In this document: positions 16,952-26,230 of the stretch, one piece after another
How positions within the stretch are numbered: the stretch's first letter is position 1
How the letters are laid out: every line of letters starts with the position of its first letter
Origin: Paenibacillus nanensis
GTDB lineage: Bacteria > Bacillota > Bacilli > Paenibacillales > Paenibacillaceae
DNA: 64,000 nt
Direction of reading: 5' to 3'
Assembly: GCF_003583765.1 (NCBI RefSeq)
Contig: NZ_QXQA01000013.1
Coordinates: forward strand, 124,001 to 188,000
Notes under the pieces: model-generated
Database searches by the model: none
What the model was told of the DNA's origin: nothing
The model's input: only the letters and a program-made list of their open reading frames with translations
Position numbers and translations under genes: made by a program

Positions 16952-18835
16952 TCATTTCCCCTGGCCGGCGAATGCAAACGCGAACGACGCTTCGAACTCT
17001 CCGCTTCGGCGTACTCCGGGCAACAAGCGGAAGTCAAGCGTATACCAGCGTCTCTCCTGCCCAAAATGATCCCGGTCCAAACGTTTCGTTATTTCCGGCT
17101 GCCAGAACGACGGGTCATATGCAATCCGCAGCGTATGCCGCTCCCCGCTTATCCCTATCGCGCCGTCCTTCAAAAGCCGGGGCTCGATCAGAGTTATGAA
17201 TCTCTCTATCGTTTCATCGATACGGGCGGAGCCGGGTTCATCCCCGAACAAGAACCGGTCGCTAAGCGTAAGTCCCGGCGCCTCCCCTTTGCTCCATACA
17301 AAGCTTCTTTGCAGTCCGAGCAGTCCTGCCGATTCCGGATAGGCGCCGCTCAGCTCAAGCGCGAACCGGTCCTCCGATTCGCCAATGCTTGCCTCTAGGA
17401 CCGCTGCTTTGCGATGCTCCCCCTCCTCCTGCAAAAGTCCGCCGGCGACCGGCACCGAATGGCCTTGCGAGCCGTTGCACCAGAACGAATAACGCTCCGG
17501 ACCAAAATATTGCTTCGAATACAGCCCTCTCCCCAAATCCGCCACATACGTCTCGCCGTCCGCATGCAGAATGAAGTGTCCGCAGTCGTTATGGTTATGC
17601 GACTCCCCGTTATGCCCGCCTTTGGCGGCGAAGCAATAAACCGCACCGTGCCGAGACGCGTGCCTAGACATGAACCATTCCGCATCCGGCATATAATGGG
17701 CCTCTGCCGGCCAATCGGCAGCAGCTGCAATTGCCTGCGGTCTCTCTGTACCCGGCTTCACCGCGGCCCACAGCAGATTGCGGATGGCAGGCGCCCAGCG
17801 TCCGCAATGGTCGGCGGCGTACGGCTCCCTCCATGCGGCGTTCGGCAAAGCGACCTCGGGGTATTCCTCGCGCAGCCTCATCGTCAGCCCCATGAATATC
17901 CCGCTCTGCTGCGGCGAATCCGAGAAATTAATGATCGCGTCGCCGCACGAGAAACAGCGCTGCTGGAACAGCGCGATTTCCTTCACCTTCGGAATCGCAA
18001 AGCCGTCAATCCCGCCATGCGTCATTCGCTTCAGCAGATCGGCGTAATAAACGTAATACCCGAAGCCGTACTGCCAATACGAGTATCCTTCCACGCATGC
18101 GCCATCTTCGCCGTAGCCCGCTAAGAAGCAGTCCATCGAAGCATGCACGCGCTCCAGCACGGCCGCCAGCCGCTCCGGATCTTCTATCGCATATAAAGCC
18201 GCCGACCCGATCGAGCCCGCGCACACCGAAGACCAATTGTTCTCCAGCTTCTCCCATGGATACGGTCCTTGCTCAAGGAACGGCTGAAACAGCCGGCGCT
18301 CCGTCTCCGCCCGGATCCTCTCCTGCAGCCGTACATCGATCGAATGCTCCAGCAGCGCGGCGATCTCGGCTAACGCGAAGCCCGTCTCCGCCGCAAACAA
18401 GTCTATATTGCCGTAAGGCCCGCGCGTCTCGCCGTAATGCGCGGGGAGACACCAAGTAAATTCGCCGCAAATCGACCATGCCGTTTCATGAAGCGCATCA
18501 CAATAAGCGTCCGCCTCCGGCTTTAGCCATGTCATCATTGCAAATGCATTCAATCGTTTTCTTCTCTCGAAGTATACCTTCTCATAAGACAGTCGTTCGC
18601 CGGTTTCCCGGAAGGCGCGAAACATCTCGTCCGTTAGCTCGGGGGCCGGCTCGCCAAGCATCCGGTCAGCCTCCGACTCGATTTCCCGGATCAAGCCTGC
18701 AACCGTTTCGTCGCGCAGCAGACGGCTGGCCGTTTGCCCAGGCGTCTCCTCTCCGCCTAACAAACGATATCCCCGCCCGCGGCCGGACATTGGCTCAAGC
18801 GTCTCCCGCAGCCCGATCTCGCTCCATTTCCTCAT
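16952..18835 (-). CDS. Heparinase II/III-family polysaccharide lyase
   Basis: 627 residues. The N-terminal two thirds is an alpha/alpha toroid-like helical region; the C-terminal part starts near AAKGGHNGESHNHNDCGHF, the typical heparinase II/III signature with catalytic histidines, followed by FILHADGETYVADLGRGLYS and beta-sandwich strands. No signal peptide is seen, so it probably acts on imported oligosaccharides. The family cleaves uronic-acid polymers by beta-elimination. It is the last gene after yesM-yesN. GGGGAG is upstream of the ATG. Substrate is not determined from sequence; heparin-like, alginate-like or other uronate polymers are all possible. Confidence 0.85.
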   Translation of the reverse strand: MRKWSEIGLRETLEPMSGRGRGYRLLGGEETPGQTASRLLRDETVAGLIREIESEADRMLGEPAPELTDEMFRAFRETGERLSYEKVYFERRKRLNAFAMMTWLKPEADAYCDALHETAWSICGEFTWCLPAHYGETRGPYGNIDLFAAETGFALAEIAALLEHSIDVRLQERIRAETERRLFQPFLEQGPYPWEKLENNWSSVCAGSIGSAALYAIEDPERLAAVLERVHASMDCFLAGYGEDGACVEGYSYWQYGFGYYVYYADLLKRMTHGGIDGFAIPKVKEIALFQQRCFSCGDAIINFSDSPQQSGIFMGLTMRLREEYPEVALPNAAWREPYAADHCGRWAPAIRNLLWAAVKPGTERPQAIAAAADWPAEAHYMPDAEWFMSRHASRHGAVYCFAAKGGHNGESHNHNDCGHFILHADGETYVADLGRGLYSKQYFGPERYSFWCNGSQGHSVPVAGGLLQEEGEHRKAAVLEASIGESEDRFALELSGAYPESAGLLGLQRSFVWSKGEAPGLTLSDRFLFGDEPGSARIDETIERFITLIEPRLLKDGAIGISGERHTLRIAYDPSFWQPEITKRLDRDHFGQERRWYTLDFRLLPGVRRSGEFEASFAFAFAGQGK

Positions 18836-18846
18836 ACCAATCTCCC

Positions 18847-20463
18847 CTATCCTTTGCGAAGCTGGCTTCTGTATTCGACAGGCGTTAAGCCCGAAAACGT
18901 TTTGAACAGCTTAATAAAATAGCTCTGATTATCGTAGCCGAGCGTTTCGCAAATTTTGCCGACCGGCGCCGCGCTTCTTTCCAGCATCTCCTTCGCCCGG
19001 TTCATCTTCATCCGCGTCACGTATTCAATAAACGTTTCGCCTGTCTCCTTCTTAAACAGCCTGCTGAAGTAGCTGGGATTCATGAACAGATGCTCCGCTA
19101 CCTCCTCCAGCGTAATTTTCCGATCCAGATGCTGCGTCACGAAATGGCAGGCCTCGGCGATTTCCGTCCGTTTGCTGGCCGCGCCGCCGTACCGGTCCGC
19201 CGCAATAATGGAGAGACATTCGCTGATGAGCCATTCCTTTACCTCCGTCACCGTATCCAGCTCAAGCACTTCATTCGGGAGGACATCCGCACTGCCTGCG
19301 GCGCGGTAGTCCAGCACGGACTGCAGCTTCAGCCGCGTATCCAGCAACAGCCGAAGCACCCAATCCTTAACGGCGGCGGGATCAAGCTGATGCTTCTCGG
19401 CCTCCTCCAGCCAGTTATTCACCGTCGAATGAATCTCGCCGACTCGTTTGCCTATTATTAAATCTCTCAGCTTCTCGCTTGATTTCTGAAATTCATAAAA
19501 TAAATCGTACGCTCCGGGCGATCTTCCCTCCGCCCGCGCAATCGCCCCGCTTTGCCGGTAAAACCGGGAAAGTCCGTCTTTTCGTATTTGAAGCAGGGAG
19601 GACTTAATGCCTTCGGGCGATGAGCAGCTTTCGCCGATAAGGAAGGACATGTTCAGCTTCATCGTGCCCACGGCCTCCTGCAGCTTCCTCAGCAGCAGGC
19701 GCGTCTCCTCATAGCCGTTAACCTTGAGCCCTCCCTGGAACGCCGCAAGCAGCACGGTTTCCTGGGCGCTGTAATGAAAGTGGACGGCTTTCAGCCCGTA
19801 TTGCCGGACCGTCTCCTCCATGACATTATCCAGCGCGAACCGGAGCACTTCGTCCGATTGGAATCGATGCTTCGCCGCGCGGAATTCGTCGACGAGCCCG
19901 ATAACGGGAATAATCGTCTCCCCTTCCTGAAGCGGCAATCCGAAGCCCGCGAGCTCAGCCTTCCATTTCTCCCTATCCAAGAGCGGCTGCTGAAGCGTCG
20001 AACGAATAAACTTCTCCTTGAGCAGCGAGCGGTTGCGGTCGACCAGCAGCTCCATACGAATCTGCTTCGATTGCAGCTCGCGCTCCTGCTCCAGGCTTCC
20101 GATAAATTGAGACAGCAGCACCCTTATGCCCGCCGGATCCAGCGTATCCTTGAGCAAGTAATCTTGAACCTGCAGCTTCATCGCCTGTCTGGCGTATTCA
20201 AACTCGCTGTGGCAGGATAAAATCGCCGCGCGCAAATTCGGCTTTTTCTCCTTCAGCCTGGCGATCAGCTCCAAACCGTCCATCTGCGGCATGCCGATAT
20301 CGGTAATGAGGATGTCCGGCATCTCCGCTTCTGCTGCCTCGAGCGCCCGAACGCCGTTTTCGTGCAGCCCGATAACGGACAGCCCCAAGCGATCCCAATC
20401 GATCGCATAATGAATCAGCTCCAGCACCGGATAGTCATCATCGACGAGCATGACCTTATACAT
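18847..20463 (-). CDS. YesN-type AraC response regulator
   Basis: 538 residues. An N-terminal receiver (MYKVMLVDDDYPVLELIHYA, phospho-acceptor Asp in DILITDIGMPQMDG near residue 55), a long linker domain of about 250 residues, and two C-terminal AraC helix-turn-helix motifs (ITLEEVAEHLFMNPSYFSRL; VGKICETLGYDNQSYFIKLF). The start overlaps the yesM stop by 8 bases, with GGAGGAGG upstream. It is the partner of the kinase next to it and most likely activates the nearby sugar-transport and hydrolase genes. Confidence 0.92.
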   Translation of the reverse strand: MYKVMLVDDDYPVLELIHYAIDWDRLGLSVIGLHENGVRALEAAEAEMPDILITDIGMPQMDGLELIARLKEKKPNLRAAILSCHSEFEYARQAMKLQVQDYLLKDTLDPAGIRVLLSQFIGSLEQERELQSKQIRMELLVDRNRSLLKEKFIRSTLQQPLLDREKWKAELAGFGLPLQEGETIIPVIGLVDEFRAAKHRFQSDEVLRFALDNVMEETVRQYGLKAVHFHYSAQETVLLAAFQGGLKVNGYEETRLLLRKLQEAVGTMKLNMSFLIGESCSSPEGIKSSLLQIRKDGLSRFYRQSGAIARAEGRSPGAYDLFYEFQKSSEKLRDLIIGKRVGEIHSTVNNWLEEAEKHQLDPAAVKDWVLRLLLDTRLKLQSVLDYRAAGSADVLPNEVLELDTVTEVKEWLISECLSIIAADRYGGAASKRTEIAEACHFVTQHLDRKITLEEVAEHLFMNPSYFSRLFKKETGETFIEYVTRMKMNRAKEMLERSAAPVGKICETLGYDNQSYFIKLFKTFSGLTPVEYRSQLRKG

Positions 20464-22285
20464 CCTTTTTCGCCTCCTCCACCAGCTTTGGAATATTCAT
20501 CGTCATCTTTGTCCCGCTGTCCGGCTCGCTTTCCAATTCGAGACGGAACGATTCGCCGTAGGTCATTTTCATCCGCTCGCATACATTGGCGAGCCCGATG
20601 CCGGACAGCTTGCCGCCCGAATTGTTCCCGTTGCCGCTTCGTTCTCCTCCGGCCTCCAGTCTTCCGCGCAATTCCTCCAATCGGTCCCGGTCCATTCCTT
20701 TTCCGTTATCCTCGATCCGAATGAAAGTCTCCTGCGCCGTCGACCAAGACGATATCGTAATGATGCCTGCCCGCTGGCTAAGCCCATGTATAAGCGCATT
20801 TTCGATAAAAGGCTGGAGAAAAAATCGCGGCACTTTGCACATAAGCGTATCCGGAGACGGGTCGAGCCTAAGCTCCGCCTTCTCCTTCTGGCGCATATTC
20901 ATCAGCTGCACATAATCCGCCACGGTCGACAATTCTTCATGGAGCGGAATCGTATCTTTATTTTGCAGGATGGTCATGCGCAGCAGCTTCGATAAGGAGC
21001 TGATCATCTCCGCGCTGTCGAGGTCCCCGCCTCGCATCACTTTCATCCGAATGGAATTGAGAACATTAAACAAGAAATGCGGGTTAATCTGCGCCTGCAG
21101 CATAGCGAGCTCCGCCTTTCGTTTGCGGGATTGCGTCGCGGTGACCTCGGCAATCATCTCTTTTACGCGGTCCAGCATCAAGTCGAAGGATTGCCCCAAA
21201 TAACCGATCTCGTCGCTCCCTCTAATATTCGAACGAACCTCCAAATTGCCTCGCTGGACCGTCTCCGCCATCTTCCCCAGCCGGACTAGCGGCCTTGTAA
21301 AGTTGCCCAGCAAGTAGACGAGAAGCAGCACAAATACAATAAAAGAGACGAGCTGCAGCACGGCGACCCGGTTAAAGATCGAATTCAGCTTGAACACCGC
21401 TTGCTTATAAGGAGTCAGGGATACAAGCTCCCATCCCGTCAGCGTCTGCTTTTGCGCCGTTAAAATATAGCTTTCCTCGCCCACGTTCACAATCTCCGAA
21501 CGCGACACCGCCTCCGATTCCCCGTCATGCGTAAAGCTTTGCCCGATTCGCTCCTTCTCCAAATGGGACATGATAACCCCTTCTTCGTCGAGAAGCATCG
21601 TCTCCTGGCCGTCCGACAACCGGTTGAATATGTCGCTGACCTGCTTTTCCATAATGGTTACGAAGACGTACCCGTACGGCTTGACGCCCGCGCGGAGCGT
21701 ACGTCCCATCGAAATCTGATAAGGACTGCTCACACGCTCGATCGGAAAGACGGTCGGCGTCGTCCCGATCCATAACGACTCCATCCCCGTCAGCGTATCC
21801 AGCTCGTTGAACCAAGCCTCTTCCCTTAGGCGAATCGGATCAAAGTCGGAGATCGAATAGTTCGTAAACTTCGTGCCGTCGTTAAGCAGAATGGTGACAT
21901 ACGCTTTGTCGCCGTACATCGTCATATTGTCGATTTTGCTCGTAATTTTCGTTTGATCAAGAAAGCGTTCATACTCCCCGTTCGGACCTTCGTACACCTT
22001 CCCCGCCGCAATCTCCTTCAGCACGCCGCTCATCGCCGGATCGTTCTGCACCGTATTCGTAATGTAAAGCATATAATCGAACAAATTCGCGACATAGCCG
22101 TCCACAAGCTGCAGCTTCTGGCGGGACTGCACGACCGCTTCCTCCTTGACCGCGTCTTTGGTCAGCATGTTGTATATGATGAGCGTCATGAACGCCGGAA
22201 CGAGAATACAGACGACGGCTGTGACCATAAGCCGGAAGCGGAACGATCTGGACCATAACCAAGGCTTGGTTGGAGCGGCAGGCAT
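20456..22285 (-). CDS. YesM-type sensor histidine kinase
   Basis: 609 residues. A first membrane helix (LMVTAVVCILVPAFMTLIIY), an extracytoplasmic dCache-like sensor of about 250 residues, a second helix (VLQLVSFIVFVLLLVYLLGN), a HAMP domain, the His-kinase box QAQINPHFLFNVLNSIRMKV and a HATPase domain (ENALIHGL, DNGKGMD, GIGLANVCERM). The YesM/YesN pairs control carbohydrate uptake genes in Paenibacillaceae. ATG at 22285 was chosen because AGGAGG lies 8 bases upstream; the ORF extends to 22348. Confidence 0.92.
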   Translation of the reverse strand: MPAAPTKPWLWSRSFRFRLMVTAVVCILVPAFMTLIIYNMLTKDAVKEEAVVQSRQKLQLVDGYVANLFDYMLYITNTVQNDPAMSGVLKEIAAGKVYEGPNGEYERFLDQTKITSKIDNMTMYGDKAYVTILLNDGTKFTNYSISDFDPIRLREEAWFNELDTLTGMESLWIGTTPTVFPIERVSSPYQISMGRTLRAGVKPYGYVFVTIMEKQVSDIFNRLSDGQETMLLDEEGVIMSHLEKERIGQSFTHDGESEAVSRSEIVNVGEESYILTAQKQTLTGWELVSLTPYKQAVFKLNSIFNRVAVLQLVSFIVFVLLLVYLLGNFTRPLVRLGKMAETVQRGNLEVRSNIRGSDEIGYLGQSFDLMLDRVKEMIAEVTATQSRKRKAELAMLQAQINPHFLFNVLNSIRMKVMRGGDLDSAEMISSLSKLLRMTILQNKDTIPLHEELSTVADYVQLMNMRQKEKAELRLDPSPDTLMCKVPRFFLQPFIENALIHGLSQRAGIITISSWSTAQETFIRIEDNGKGMDRDRLEELRGRLEAGGERSGNGNNSGGKLSGIGLANVCERMKMTYGESFRLELESEPDSGTKMTMNIPKLVEEAKKDV

Positions 22286-22386
22286 ACTTGTTTCCTCCTG
22301 AAGCAGCATGATGTTGGACAAAAAAAGGGCGCAGATCTTACACTGCACCCCCTCTATCTACTATCAGTATAGCCTATTAGAAGTTG

Positions 22387-22552
22387 TTCAAAAAGTCCGA
22401 TTTTGATCACGAAGCATACCGAGGAGCTTATTCGACATCGAATATTGAATTCAGCCGGAAATTCCGGTGCTCACGTAGCTTCCACTACGCTCCGCTCCTC
22501 ATTTCCTAGCTTCATCCAATCTTCTCGGTGCTGAAAACCGGACTTTTTGAAC
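22387..22552. repeat. Structured repeat with 14-bp inverted termini
   Basis: A 166-base non-coding element bounded by GTTCAAAAAGTCCG and its exact reverse complement CGGACTTTTTGAAC. Inside are smaller palindromes, such as GCCGGAAATTCCGG and CGTAG/CTACG. Its layout is that of a MITE-like or REP-like repeat; I recall similar sequences in Paenibacillus genomes but have not checked. It lies between the kinase gene and the solute-binding protein gene and could also act as a hairpin terminator of the latter. Confidence 0.6.
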
Positions 22553-22560
22553 TTGTATTC

Positions 22561-23970
22561 TTATTTGTTGGCATCAATAATTTTTTGGACACGGTCGTTC
22601 AAGTTCGCGATGACGTCGTCAATGCCTTGCTGGTCGTAGATCAGCTTCTCGTATTCCTCATTGATCACTTTATAGACTTCCGATTGATAGGTGACCGGCG
22701 GAATGATTTTCGAAGACTTCGCGTTCGTGAGCGTGCCTACCAATGATGCTTTATCCACTTTTTCCGGAGTCAGCGTGCCGCTTAGAATGGTGTCGATGAT
22801 GCTCTCCATTTGCGACTGGTCGACGCCGTTCCAGGCCGGAACGTTTTTGCCTTGGGCAATTTGTCCCTCCGTCGTGTACCAGCGGACGAACGTATAAGCC
22901 GCTTCTTTATTTTTCGAGCGCTCGGCTACGGAGACGTAGTCTGTCGTTACCATCGTATAGCCGCCCTCATCGGACGCGCTGTTTTTCGGAATCGGCGCTA
23001 CCGCTACTTCAAAGTTCAGCGGGAATTGCTCGGTGCCGCCGATCTCCGTATTCATCCAGCTGCCGATCATGATCATGCTGGCCGCCTGGTTGAAAAATTG
23101 GTTGCGGTAGTGCAGCTTCTGAGACAGCATGTCGGTATACGGAGTCGCGGATTTATCCGTCTTCTCCATTTGAACGCGCATCTCCAGCGTTTTGCGGAAC
23201 AAAGGATTGTCGAAATTCATGCTGCCGTCTTCCTTCAGGAATTCGGTGTTGTCCGGCTGGTTCGCCAGCGCCAGCTTCATATATTCCATCCAGCCGCCGT
23301 TCTGCGGGCCATGGAAGTAGGTGCCGTAACGCTTGGACGCGCCTTCGCCGGTCGTCAGCGTCTTCGCGTAGCTCATGAAGTCATCCCAGGTCCAGTCGGT
23401 CGGAACCGCAAGTCCCGCTTCGTCCAGATGCGTCTTGTTGAGCAGCACATACCAAGGGTTGAACTTGCCGGGCAGCGCGTACACCTTGCCGCTCAGCGTC
23501 GTATCGACCTTATAGTCTTCATTGACCTTGTAGCCCTCTGCGGCGATGAACTCGTCCAAAGGCGCTACCATGCCAAGTCCTACGCGCTGCGCATAGCTGG
23601 CCGGGTCGCTGAACATGATGACGTCCATATCCTCGCTGGAGGATGCGGCCAGGTCGAGCTTTTGGATCGCTTCCTGCGTATCGCCTTTTTCGCTTAGCAC
23701 GTTAACGTTCACTTTAATGTTCGGATATTTCTCTTCGAAAGCGGCGATCGTTTGAGTCCAGTTATAATTGGCCTCGTTACCGAAGGTATGAAGCTGAATC
23801 GTAACCTGCTCCTCGCCCGTCTTCGGCGACTCGCTGGGCGCTGACGATTCGCTTCCACCATTTCCTCCATTGTTGCCGCTGCTATTGCCCCCGCTATTGC
23901 CGGAGCAGCCAGTCAGTGCTATAACCGCTGATAATGCAAGAACGAAAAACCTCTTTTTCCCCTTCAACAT
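22561..23970 (-). CDS. Extracellular sugar-binding lipoprotein of ABC transporter
   Basis: 469 residues. Lipoprotein signal peptide with lipobox LTGC (Cys near residue 22), a Gly/Asn/Ser linker, and a family 1 solute-binding fold (QLHTFGNEANYNWTQTIAAF, VIMFSDPASYAQRVG, PGKFNPWYVLLNKTHLDEAG). It captures an oligosaccharide for the two permeases encoded upstream. GAGGAGGGG is just before the ATG. It lies after a terminator-like hairpin and so may have its own promoter. The ABC ATPase is not nearby, so a shared ATPase (MsmX type) is expected. Confidence 0.92.
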   Translation of the reverse strand: MLKGKKRFFVLALSAVIALTGCSGNSGGNSSGNNGGNGGSESSAPSESPKTGEEQVTIQLHTFGNEANYNWTQTIAAFEEKYPNIKVNVNVLSEKGDTQEAIQKLDLAASSSEDMDVIMFSDPASYAQRVGLGMVAPLDEFIAAEGYKVNEDYKVDTTLSGKVYALPGKFNPWYVLLNKTHLDEAGLAVPTDWTWDDFMSYAKTLTTGEGASKRYGTYFHGPQNGGWMEYMKLALANQPDNTEFLKEDGSMNFDNPLFRKTLEMRVQMEKTDKSATPYTDMLSQKLHYRNQFFNQAASMIMIGSWMNTEIGGTEQFPLNFEVAVAPIPKNSASDEGGYTMVTTDYVSVAERSKNKEAAYTFVRWYTTEGQIAQGKNVPAWNGVDQSQMESIIDTILSGTLTPEKVDKASLVGTLTNAKSSKIIPPVTYQSEVYKVINEEYEKLIYDQQGIDDVIANLNDRVQKIIDANK

Positions 23971-24124
23971 CGTACCCCTCCTCGGTTAGATCTTCACTAG
24001 ACTTATAGAAAGCCGAATCCGTCTTCTTTATTGTTTGTATCCGCTTTCCTATCTGTATTGTAGCAACCGCCTTCCGGCTCGCCATGCTACAATCTTGACT
24101 ACAAATACGGTTATTTTGACCACA

Positions 24125-24171
24125 TAAAAAACTGAAACATCCGAAAGCATTGCCCGGATATTCAGTTTTTT
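24125..24171 (-). terminator. Hairpin between permease genes and binding-protein gene
   Basis: AAAAAACTGAA and TTCAGTTTTTT arms with inner ATCCG/CGGAT make a long stem with T-rich tail on both strands. It probably ends or attenuates the permease transcript, allowing separate levels of the binding protein. Confidence 0.7.
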
Positions 24172-24257
24172 ATTGGCGTCTAAACCTTCCGCTTAAGCGC
24201 GGTCGCCCATCATCGAATTACTTCGATCTGGTTTGGACACCACATCCGCCCCGCCGA

Positions 24258-25097
24258 TTACCCCTTCACCCCGCCAAGCGCAATGCCTTCAATTACGCTC
24301 TTCTGGCCGATGACGAAAATGATAAGCAGCGGCACAATCGCCGAGACGGCGGCGGCCATCATTAAGGAGTAGAACTCGCCGTTGATTGTCGTAAACTTTT
24401 GCATCGCCAGCTGAATGGTATACAGCTTATCGGTCCGAAGGAAGATGAGCGGGTTCTGGTAGTCGTTCCACGTCCAGATAAATCTTAGAATCGCGTACGT
24501 CGCGATCGCCGGACGCACAAGAGGAAACGCGATCCGCCAAAAAATTTTCCAATGGCCGGCGCCGTCGATTTTGGCCGACTCGATAAATTCGTTATGAATG
24601 CCCATAAAAAACTGCCGAAGCATAAACGTTCCAAGCACGCTGAAGCTGCAAAGCAGAATCAAGCCGAGATGGCTGTCGAAAAAGCCGATTTGACGGTACA
24701 AAATAAACTGCGGCACCAAAATCGCCTGCTGCGGGATCATGTACGTCGCCAGCACGATCAGGAACAAATATTTGCTTGCCGCAAATTGAATTTTCGAGAA
24801 GCCGTACGCGGCCAGCGCGGAAACGATCGATGAGATGACCGTCGTCGCCACCGTAACCTTTATCGTATTCCAATAGTACTTGTAGAACGGAAATTTTCCA
24901 ACCCACACCTCCTTATAATTCTCAATCGCATGCCATTGCGTCGGCAGCCATTTGATCGGATAGGCGAACACCTCGGCTTCGATTTTGACGGAGGCAGACA
25001 GCATCCAGAGGAATGGCATCAGAAACAAAATGCTTAAAGCAAACATAACGGCGGTTAAGACGCCTTTTCGAACTCTCGCAATCGTTGTGGCTGTCAA
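24258..25097 (-). CDS. Carbohydrate ABC transporter permease (MalG-like)
   Basis: 279 residues with six helices. The EAA loop is ESAKIDGAGHWKIFWRIAFP, the site that docks the ATPase. First helix is LTAVMFALSILFLMPFLWML. Start is TTG at 25097 with GGGGAGG 7 bases upstream. It forms the translocation channel with the permease encoded just upstream, with a gap of 15 bases. The family is the CUT1 group for oligosaccharides. Confidence 0.93.
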   Translation of the reverse strand: MTATTIARVRKGVLTAVMFALSILFLMPFLWMLSASVKIEAEVFAYPIKWLPTQWHAIENYKEVWVGKFPFYKYYWNTIKVTVATTVISSIVSALAAYGFSKIQFAASKYLFLIVLATYMIPQQAILVPQFILYRQIGFFDSHLGLILLCSFSVLGTFMLRQFFMGIHNEFIESAKIDGAGHWKIFWRIAFPLVRPAIATYAILRFIWTWNDYQNPLIFLRTDKLYTIQLAMQKFTTINGEFYSLMMAAAVSAIVPLLIIFVIGQKSVIEGIALGGVKG

Positions 25098-25112
25098 GAT
25101 ACTTCCTCCCCT

Positions 25113-26054
25113 CTAGTAGTTCACCCATTTTTTTTGGCCGATCCATTGCAAGAGCGTGATCGCGAGGACGCAGAAGAACAAAACAACCGCCATCGAGGAG
25201 GCGTAACCGATCTTTAGATTCACGAAAGCCGTGTCGTACAGCTGCCATACGATCATGGTCGTGGAATTCAGCGGACCGCCTTTGGTTAAAACCGCGATCA
25301 GCTCGAACACTTTGAAGGTGGAGATAATGCCCGTCACCAGCAGGAAAAATGTCGTGGAGGACAGCTGCGGGAACGTAATGCTTTTGAATTTGGTCCATGT
25401 GCCCGCCCCGTCGATTTCCGCCGCTTCGTACAAATCCCGCGGTATGGACTGCAGTCCCGCGATATAGACGATCATGTTAAAGCCGATCGATATCCAGATC
25501 GAGATCATCATCAGCGACGGCAGCGCGTACTTCGGATCGGCGATCCACTTCGGCGGATTCTCGATGCCGAGCGCCATAAGCGTTTGATTCACCGGACCGG
25601 CTGACGGGTTAAAAAGAACCTGCCATACGATCGCAACCGCTACGATGCTGGAGATATACGGCATGAAATAGGCGACTTTGAAATACGATTTCATATAAAT
25701 GTGCTTGTCGATGACGATCGCCAGAAACATCGAGATGGCCAAGTAGATTGGGACGGCGAGCAGGAACACGGCATTGTTGCGCAGCGACTTCAAGAACGCG
25801 TCGTCCTGAAACAGCCTTTCGAAATTATCAAAGCCTACCCATTTGATATCCTTAATTCCCGCGATAAAATTCCAATCGGCGAGCGATAACAGAAAGGTTG
25901 CCACGATCGGAATAAGCGTCAGTACGGTAACGCCGATCAGCATCGGACCGATAAATAGAAAGCCGGCGATCGTTTCCTTTCGCTTCAAACGGCTGCCCGT
26001 CCGCTTAGGCTTTACAACCGCCGACGCATGAGCCGCAGTCTTTGTTGTTTGCAT
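25113..26054 (-). CDS. Carbohydrate ABC transporter permease (MalF/UgpA-like)
   Basis: 313 residues with six helices. The N-terminus is basic, first helix is ETIAGFLFIGPMLIGVTVLT, and the EAA loop is YEAAEIDGAGTWTKFKSITF. ATG at 26054 has GAGGTGAGG upstream. A TATAAT-like box lies about 45 bases upstream, without a clear -35, as expected for an activator-dependent promoter. It works with the next permease and the lipoprotein. Confidence 0.93.
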   Translation of the reverse strand: MQTTKTAAHASAVVKPKRTGSRLKRKETIAGFLFIGPMLIGVTVLTLIPIVATFLLSLADWNFIAGIKDIKWVGFDNFERLFQDDAFLKSLRNNAVFLLAVPIYLAISMFLAIVIDKHIYMKSYFKVAYFMPYISSIVAVAIVWQVLFNPSAGPVNQTLMALGIENPPKWIADPKYALPSLMMISIWISIGFNMIVYIAGLQSIPRDLYEAAEIDGAGTWTKFKSITFPQLSSTTFFLLVTGIISTFKVFELIAVLTKGGPLNSTTMIVWQLYDTAFVNLKIGYASSMAVVLFFCVLAITLLQWIGQKKWVNY

Positions 26055-26173
26055 CTCTTCCTCACCTCTTGTCGTTGTCTTATCCGTATTATAAGAGACA
26101 ATTCAACCCGAGCCTTAACGCTATTTTGATCCGCTATGCCGTAATTTTGACTTTCTCATATGCCGGAAAAAAC

Positions 26174-26217
26174 AAAAAAAGCCGCCCCGTTTGTCTGGAG
26201 CAGACAAGAGGACGGCC
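26174..26217 (-). terminator. Rho-independent terminator after DUF2264 gene
   Basis: Stem between GCCGCCCCGTTTGTCTG and CAGACAAGAGGACGGC with a three-base loop; in the minus direction it is followed by seven T. It separates the GH88-DUF2264 transcript from the permease transcript. Confidence 0.85.
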
Positions 26218-26230
26218 TTACCATCATAAG

